This document shows, piece by piece, positions 57,501 to 64,000 of a DNA stretch of 64,000 nucleotides. Every line of letters begins with the position of its first letter. The first letter of the stretch is position 1. A program made the position numbers and the translations under genes. Source of the stretch: Trichoplax sp. H2 (lineage: Eukaryota > Placozoa > Uniplacotomia > Trichoplacea); contig NOWV01000020.1 in assembly GCA_003344405.1 (NCBI GenBank), positions 186,001-250,000 on the forward strand. The letters run 5' to 3'. Below the pieces are notes generated by a model. That model saw only the letters and a program-made list of their open reading frames with translations. It was not told the origin of the DNA and did no database searches.

Positions 57501-60500
57501 CTGGTGGTTAGATATTTGCTCTTTGGTAAGTAGACATAATCGCATAATACAAATTATTAAACATAAATAATTTAGTTGCAAAAACACTCCTGACTAATGT
57601 TATAGTTTTAAAATAGACACCTTATTTGCAGCGAGATTTACCAAAATCGTTCTTATTGGTTAAACTAGAGACAAAATTGATTGATATACAGTACTAATAA
57701 ATTTTGTTATCCCATTGCAGCCACTGTTTGGATCTACCATGGAAGATCGTCAAAAAAGTTTCCGCTCTTCTCCCGGTAAATCGTCTTCTAATTACTAAGA
57801 TTTAGTATTTATATTATGATTTAAAAATACTGTACCAAATTTAAACTCTGGGAGCTACACCTAATTAAAAATTCTTGATAATCTACCCAACTAGGAGCAG
57901 CAATGTTTCTTCATTGGTTAGTTGGCATGGTCTTTGTATTCTATATGGCCTCTTTTGTTTTATTACTGCGTGAGGTTAGTAAAATCACTTATCGTAACGA
58001 TTACGCTTTGATGGCTTTCATAAATTTAGATTGTTCTTAATTTATTTATACAGGTTCTTCGTCCGGGAGTTTTATGGTTTTTACGTAATATAAATGATCC
58101 AGATTTTAATCCCATAACTGAGGTTAGAGATGACGTTCATAAAAATTAGTTGTATACAATTTACTTGCTTTTTAATTGATAAAATGTATAGATAGATTAC
58201 AGAATAGGTAACTTACACTTATATTTACAACGCAGATGATACAGCTAACGATTTGGCGTCATATAAGAAGATTCCTAGCATCAGTGGTATAATTTTTATG
58301 CCCTTGTTATTACTGTGTATCAAAAAATAAGCTTATATTCGTCTATCACTGTTAGACTATCTTTGGTACAAGCGTTTTGGTTATTGTTTGGATCCCTGTG
58401 AGAATTTCTGTTCGAATTTTTCCAGGATTATTACCGTATAATGTGTTATTATTCAGGTAATACAAAGTCTATAGTGCAAGCAATTGTCGTATACTCAAAA
58501 TTTATTGATATTCTCTCGCTTTGCCTTATCCGAAAGTGATACACCCGCTAGTGAACTGTCCCTAGAATTACTGTTTTTGCAAGTCATTCTGCCAGCACTT
58601 TTAGAACAGGGATATACTAAAAAATGGACAAAAAGCTTTATTAGAATTTGGTCGAGGACAGTAGGATACATCCTGTAAGTCTTTTAGAAACCTATTAATG
58701 TGCACTTCAATTTTCACGAATGAGACACAATTTACAAGTTAATATCGAATAAATTACAGTGATCTGCAATCTTATTTGCTGGGACATGAAAACGAAGAAG
58801 GATCATCTGAGAATGTACAGATAATAAATATACCTTTTTGTAGATCTTATCGTAATTGGCCTATTTCTGTATATCAAGTAAACGCAAGTTAAGGTTAAAT
58901 CTAATATAGCAAAAAATTTTTATGATCTAGAATCGAAATGATGCCGAATTTGTCCCAGAAGTCAACAACGATGCCGGACTCGCGGGAAACATTATTCCCG
59001 GTGTAGGCTTTGGAGGCGGTATTGGAGCTGCGCACGCAGCCGGAGCAGCAATTTTTAATCGTAGAGTTTTGAATAACAGCCCTTATCGGAAACCAAATCA
59101 ATTTATATTAAGGGTATCATTAGTTAAACTCCATATGCAGTAATTAACTCTATCTTTATCGACTTGACTTTTGTATTGAAAGGATATATCCCAACTTTTT
59201 TAACCTGAATATTAATCGTTCATGTCTTACTTTCCTAGATTATTGCTCTACTATTGATAATGTGTGTGTCAGTTTGCACTATTAGCTTATTAGGCTTGAC
59301 AGTACCAGGTAAAACAGCATGATCATAATTATTTTTACTTAAAGCATAAACATGAATAAACAGTAATCGCGTTAGCGTTACTAAGATCATCTAAATTAAG
59401 TATTTAATATCTTTCAGTATACCTTGGTCGCTATTTACTCTCTCTATGGCTAGGCGATACTGCAATCCACGAATTATATACAGTTGCGTGTGGACTTTAT
59501 GCGGTTTGGCTGATCTGTAGGATCATAACCCTGATTGTCACTTATATGCCGATGCAGTGGTACGCAATTTTTGACAAAATAAGGAACTGTGTAGTCCTGG
59601 TAAGACCATGATATTATCATATGTACCAATCACGTTATTGTAGCCCATTGATTGAAGAAAATTTTCTTAATAATACCAGGTGTTGAAACTTGGTACCGTT
59701 ACGGTTTTACTTGCTGGAGTTGTACCATTACTGGTTGGATTATTATTCGAGTTAATTATTTTAGTTCCTGTTCGAGTGTCACTTAATCAATCTCCAATGT
59801 ATTTCTTATGGCAGGTAATTATGGTTGGGATTGAATCATCTAAACATCAATCTTGTTTCCATATTTTAATAATTGCATAATTTACTATTGATATTTTAAT
59901 AACGTAGGATTGGACTCTTGGGGTTTTACATACCAAAATAATCTGTGCACTAACAATGACTGGACCTGACTGGTGGATGAAATTGGCTCTTGATCAGGTA
60001 ATGCGATACCAAGTAGCATAATACAAAATATTTTCTTCATAGAATAATAACGAAAATCTATATACTTATATATTTTAACAATCTACCAGATCCATAACGC
60101 GGGTTTTCGAAATCTTGATTTTGCATTCGTGATTAAAAACCTTGCTTTTCCTGTGATCAGTATGTTACTATTTCTTGTTACTGCACCAATCACCCTTGCC
60201 TCGGGCGCGTCAAAACTATTCGGTAGGTAACAATGGCTCCTCCGGATCTTTGTGATATACCTATTTATATGGAAATATCACATAAAAACTCAGAAATGCT
60301 TTAATTTTATTGTTGTTTGAATCTATGTAGGTTTATCAAAGTACCTCCAAAACTATTGTATTCGTCGTATTTATCCATTTTCACTCCTAATATGCGTAGC
60401 TGTAATTACTATCAAATTTCACATAAAGCAAGCTAAAAGGCTCTACAATCGCATTAGGGACGACAAGTAAGTTACTGTCTTCATTTGATAAAATTAATTT

Positions 60501-60629
60501 TAATCCACCTTTAATACAATGTACCTCATAGATGATAGTATTTCAGCTAATAAAAATTACTAATTTAGTAACATCTTAATTCCCAATAGATATCTTATAG
60601 GCCAAAGATTAGTCAACTATGAACCTTGA
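51598..60629 (+). CDS. MARCHF6: MARCHF6/TEB4 (Doa10-type) ER ubiquitin ligase
   Basis: Polytopic ER E3 ligase of the Doa10 family, acting in degradation of ER and sterol-pathway proteins. About 25 exons, starting 51598-51610, 52512-52618, 53894-53926, 54054-54094, 54724-54867, 55163-55235, 55447-55597, 55700-55820, 55972-56154 and 56242-56297, and ending 60591-60629. A 13-nt first exon (MEIE) joins in phase to [14 protein letters not shown]. The RING-CH pattern is visible as [23 protein letters not shown] and CELC. Then come DMPSRLP-like EMPSHLP, WLREQI, an acidic low-complexity linker (55972-56154), [19 protein letters not shown] and [12 protein letters not shown]. Further on are [55 protein letters not shown] and [10 protein letters not shown]. 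The TD-like core and about 14 spans fit the family. It ends [12 protein letters not shown], shorter than human after this motif. Confidence 0.95.
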
Positions 60630-63300
60630 AGTAAAGCGACGCTATGAATTTATTACTTATAATTTACAACTAAAGATCTAATTCTGTTGTAGTGTAAATG
60701 ATATTCATCTTTTTGTATGATTATATACAGGTTACAAGATTTTAACTCAATAACAACAAAAATGTATTATTACAGGTTTTTTATTTTAGGCCATATGCAG
60801 ATTGCGCATCTATAGTCAGCTAAATTATCTTTATTACAGTTTTATGTAACACACGATAGTAACAACTTCACTAATCCAGGATCAAAATTTTAACCATAAG
60901 TAACTCATATTACAGCATTATTTTCTCTACGGTTTTTACAGCCGAACATTAATATTTATAATTAGATTTTTAATATTTTCTACATTAGAAAACTACAATC
61001 GCAGATTCGAAAATTTAAAACCCACGTAGTTGGGTGATCTAAATGTAATTGTTATAGCTACCAATTATGCACGTAGAATCATAAGAGTGACTGTATTCTC
61101 TGAATAGTAAAATGCGAAAGTAGTACTGATGTAATCTTGTGGATTAAATATAATAAGATAATGTTGTCGTTTCCTACATGACAGAGCTTGTAGGAACATG
61201 CTTATGTGCGGTTATTATTTGTAAATTTTTTCCTTAAATCGAAAATACGCAACCATGACAGCAAATAATGTTAACCATTTTGATGTATGATGGTTAAAGC
61301 TTTATGCGGCTGCATCCTTGTATTGTTAAAGACACAACGGATTCCACTTAAGAAGTGGCTGATCTGTCCTGCGAAGAATTGTAGATGCGGACAAGTAATA
61401 TTAAAGAATTTAAATATATATGATGTATCAGAAGTTTATCAAGTCAGATGTATTTCTTATCCAGTATACTTGGATATATTATTCTAGTTACGGCTACATG
61501 TTTGTATACAGTTTCCTGTATTGTGATTACTGGTCCATCATCGCTAACATTTTATTACCTTATGAGCTGTTAGTATTATTGAACTTAGTTGTATAAATCA
61601 ATATAAGCCCAATTAAAGTGTCAATACGACAATTTAGCTATTATCATGTGCAATTAAAGCGAAGTCTTACGAATATACACTATTATAATTCAACTGTATC
61701 CTTAAACTATTGATAAAGTTTAATTCCAGTAGCGTAGGTATCGACATAGTATGATCTCGTCTTAAAATATAACAAGTTTAATGATGGGCTACTAAATAAT
61801 GTAGTATTTAGCAGGCCCTCCCGAATATTGTATTGTCACTATTGTAGGAAAATTGAGAAGCAGTGAGAAAATCTTTATCAATACTTGTGATAGCATCATA
61901 ATATAATGAAGTGGCCAATCTTAAATCACAATGTTATTAATATATCTAATAATCTATATTTAGATTACCTTTATCTCACTTAATACGAAATTACCCATAA
62001 ATTCTCGTATAGGCTATGATTAGTAGTTAACATCGCTATTAGCTATACTCACGTAATCCAAAGAGTTATTTTACTGCTGGTGCAACGAAGGATAGGTAAC
62101 CGGTGCTGAAGCCATAGCTGTGATATTACAAACGCATGCCAGTATTAAAATTTTACTCTTATTATTTTTGCTTACGCGAAGTATTACGAGCTTGACATTC
62201 TACTAGACAGAATTTAAAGAGAATTACCTAAACATAAAATATGATGGCATTATATATATGACTTATTTAAGAGTCGTCTACGATTGAATTGTGTTGGCAT
62301 GTTGTATACTGTGTACACTACTGTAAATATTAAACTGCAGTATTTACTCGTATAATGTATACTGTAGGTTATAAAACGTGGGATGGAGGTCTCGTTTTGG
62401 ATATCTCTAGTAGCGCCTTCCAAATTATTATACAATTATAATCAAATGACCGGAACATCAGTGTTCTCTACAATCTACTGTATATACTCATAACATCCAT
62501 CCAATGCAAAGGCAAGAACGGCGTAGCGCTTATCCATCTTGAGCAGAGACTTAAAAGAGACTTTAGTTTCTGTTTTAGACCGGAAGATAGCCCTCTAAAC
62601 TTTTCCCGATATGCTATGCTGTCAATGAATTAATTAACGAATTAATTATAATTATCATCATCAATCAATGTTATTGTTGATAATGTAGTCATAATGATCA
62701 TTAACTATCCAATTAAATTAAAGTATATAACAATATCCTATTACTACTGTAGCTGCTGCTTTATTTTGTTTGTCAATGGTGCCAGTCGAGTATATGATCG
62801 TTTGTCTTGTTATCAATGCAATTATTGATCTAAGTTAAATTGTATAATTTAATGACTATATAGCATAGAATGGCTTATCCGACATTATTCGTCGTCTTGA
62901 CTAACAATTTGGTCCTCCTATTTATCAATTTTTTATTGATCTTCTATTTTTTTGGAAAGTACTTGATAGCTAAGCGTTCTTTATGTTAGTATCATTGTTC
63001 TGCCTTGTCAATAATGACCAAGGAGAGGAAAAAAGAAATTTTAATTGCATGAGAATATTCATAACAATGTCTATTGTACGCTTGGATCTGTTTATATCGA
63101 CGTTGGTAGAGAGTCCATTAAGACTTTTGACCTTTCTTAACTACTGTAAAGGCATTTTTTTCTTTTCGGTTATGATGACTCCGATTATAAAATTCTACTA
63201 CTTATTGTATAAAGCCTCTAGTTAGTTGCAATCCCTTGATCAATAGCATAGGAATACATAAATACATAATCTGCCATCTTTATCTATATAAGACCTATCT
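60630..63300. other. Intergenic sequence downstream of MARCHF6
   Basis: About 2.7 kb of AT-rich DNA. A hairpin-like segment lies at 61786-61818 (GGGCTACTAAATA paired imperfectly with TATTTAGCAGGCCC). The frames at 61287-61487 and 62983-63225 have no recognisable motif. Nothing else is supported. Confidence 0.6.
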
Positions 63301-63314
63301 ACAAATTGAAGTAG

Positions 63315-63392
63315 TCTGATACCAACAATTTATTGCGTTGGATGAGAGAAAGGCAGGAAAAAAAAATTCATCGACTAGAACAGCGTCAAAGA
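63315..63392 (+). CDS. Possible exon fragment of a further gene, coiled-coil type
   Basis: I do not recognise this. One frame reads SDTNNLLRWMRERQEKKIH and on to RLEQRQRL, strongly charged and helix-forming, and stops at a TAG overlapping a GTAGGTAAGT donor-like sequence. If GTAGGT is used as donor, the stop is spliced out. It may be an exon of a gene that continues past the right edge, or chance. Confidence 0.2.
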
Positions 63393-63935
63393 TTGTAGGT
63401 AAGTTTAGTATAAATATATCATTGACGGCCATTTTTCAACTTTCCACAATGGAATATCTTTTCTTCTTTTTATTAACTTGGTCTTATCTACACATTAATT
63501 GCTATTTATTACTTTTTTATCTAGTCAAAATCTCACCCGTCAAGATTTCTCATGTTGACATTGTCTCATCGATTTAGTCATCTTATGTAAAGAAACTGTT
63601 GTGAGCAAAAGAAGGAAGGTTGGAGAAATCAAAACATGACAAGAAATTGATCACTAAAAGAAAATAGAATCTCACCTTAATTAATCATCGTCTATCTGTC
63701 AACAAGAAAGATTTTTAGTTGAACAAAAAAGATCCAATAAGTCTTGGATAATTTATATAATAATTCATCTTTCAACTAGATTAACGTTTCAATTCTATTT
63801 ACGATCTTAGATAAAGGATATCTACGGCTATCCTTTATTTGTTGGTGTATACTTTAAGGCAGTAGTGAAACTGTAAATTAAACTTACAATTTTCATTTTA
63901 ATTACAATCGATTGCGACAATCAGCCATTATTATC

Positions 63936-64000
63936 ATGCCAAGATCAAGTAGCCCTACTAAACAACAATTTCCCGATACTGGGCTATCTCTACCACCGAT
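63936..64000 (+). CDS. Possible start of a coding exon cut by the right edge
   Basis: An ATG opens the frame MPRSSSPTKQQFPDTGLSLP, a Ser/Pro-rich low-complexity start that stays open to the window end. With only 65 nt visible no identification is possible. Confidence 0.2.
   Translation, partial: MPRSSSPTKQQFPDTGLSLPP

Noticed and set aside
61287-61487. 66-codon frame with several cysteines downstream of MARCHF6
   Set aside because: The cysteine spacing matches no zinc motif I know, and no neighbouring exon or conservation cue is present.
1-64000. tRNA, rRNA, integrated virus, or full-length transposase/reverse transcriptase
   Set aside because: No cloverleaf, ribosomal core sequence, reverse transcriptase motif or transposase motif was recognised on either strand; only short non-coding repeat elements are visible.

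Overview
The window is eukaryotic nuclear DNA: AT-rich, with intron-bearing genes (introns mostly 60 to 1,500 nt, GT-AG) and no operons or prokaryotic signals. Every gene recognised has a close animal-type relative: WDR43, SAE1, PIGV, MGAT4, TOP3B, MADD, isopentenyl phosphate kinase (IPK), ATXN3 and MARCHF6. The animal Rab-GEF MADD, together with an IPK gene and compact AT-rich introns, suggests an early-branching metazoan. A placozoan such as Trichoplax is my best guess, but this is inference. Two 20-N gaps show that the window comes from a draft scaffold.

Layout, left to right. WDR43 (-, its 3' end runs off the left edge) is head-to-head with SAE1 (+). SAE1 converges on PIGV (-). PIGV is head-to-head with an MGAT4-family gene (+), followed by TOP3B (+), which converges on MADD (-). 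MADD spans about 15 kb, and its 6.9 kb first intron holds repeats and a possible nested two-exon gene. Upstream of MADD lies a satellite-like array with a gap and an inserted terminal-inverted-repeat element. IPK (+) follows, with two of its exons duplicated across a second gap. IPK converges on ATXN3 (-), which is head-to-head with MARCHF6 (+). The last 3.4 kb has no gene I can support, apart from possible exon fragments at the right edge.

Functions. WDR43 acts in ribosome biogenesis, SAE1 in SUMO activation, and PIGV and MGAT4 in ER and Golgi glycosylation. TOP3B is a DNA/RNA topoisomerase and MADD a Rab3/Rab27 exchange factor. IPK makes isopentenyl diphosphate. ATXN3 (deubiquitinase) and MARCHF6 (ER-resident ubiquitin ligase) both act in ER-associated degradation and sit divergently about 1.4 kb apart. 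I see no new defence or mobile system. The most unusual items are the IPK duplication around a gap, the satellite array with its element and its empty-site copies, the decoy splice-donor repeats in MADD intron 2, and the nested gene candidate.

Exon coordinates come from reading frames, splice consensus and remembered family similarity. No alignment or transcript data were available.
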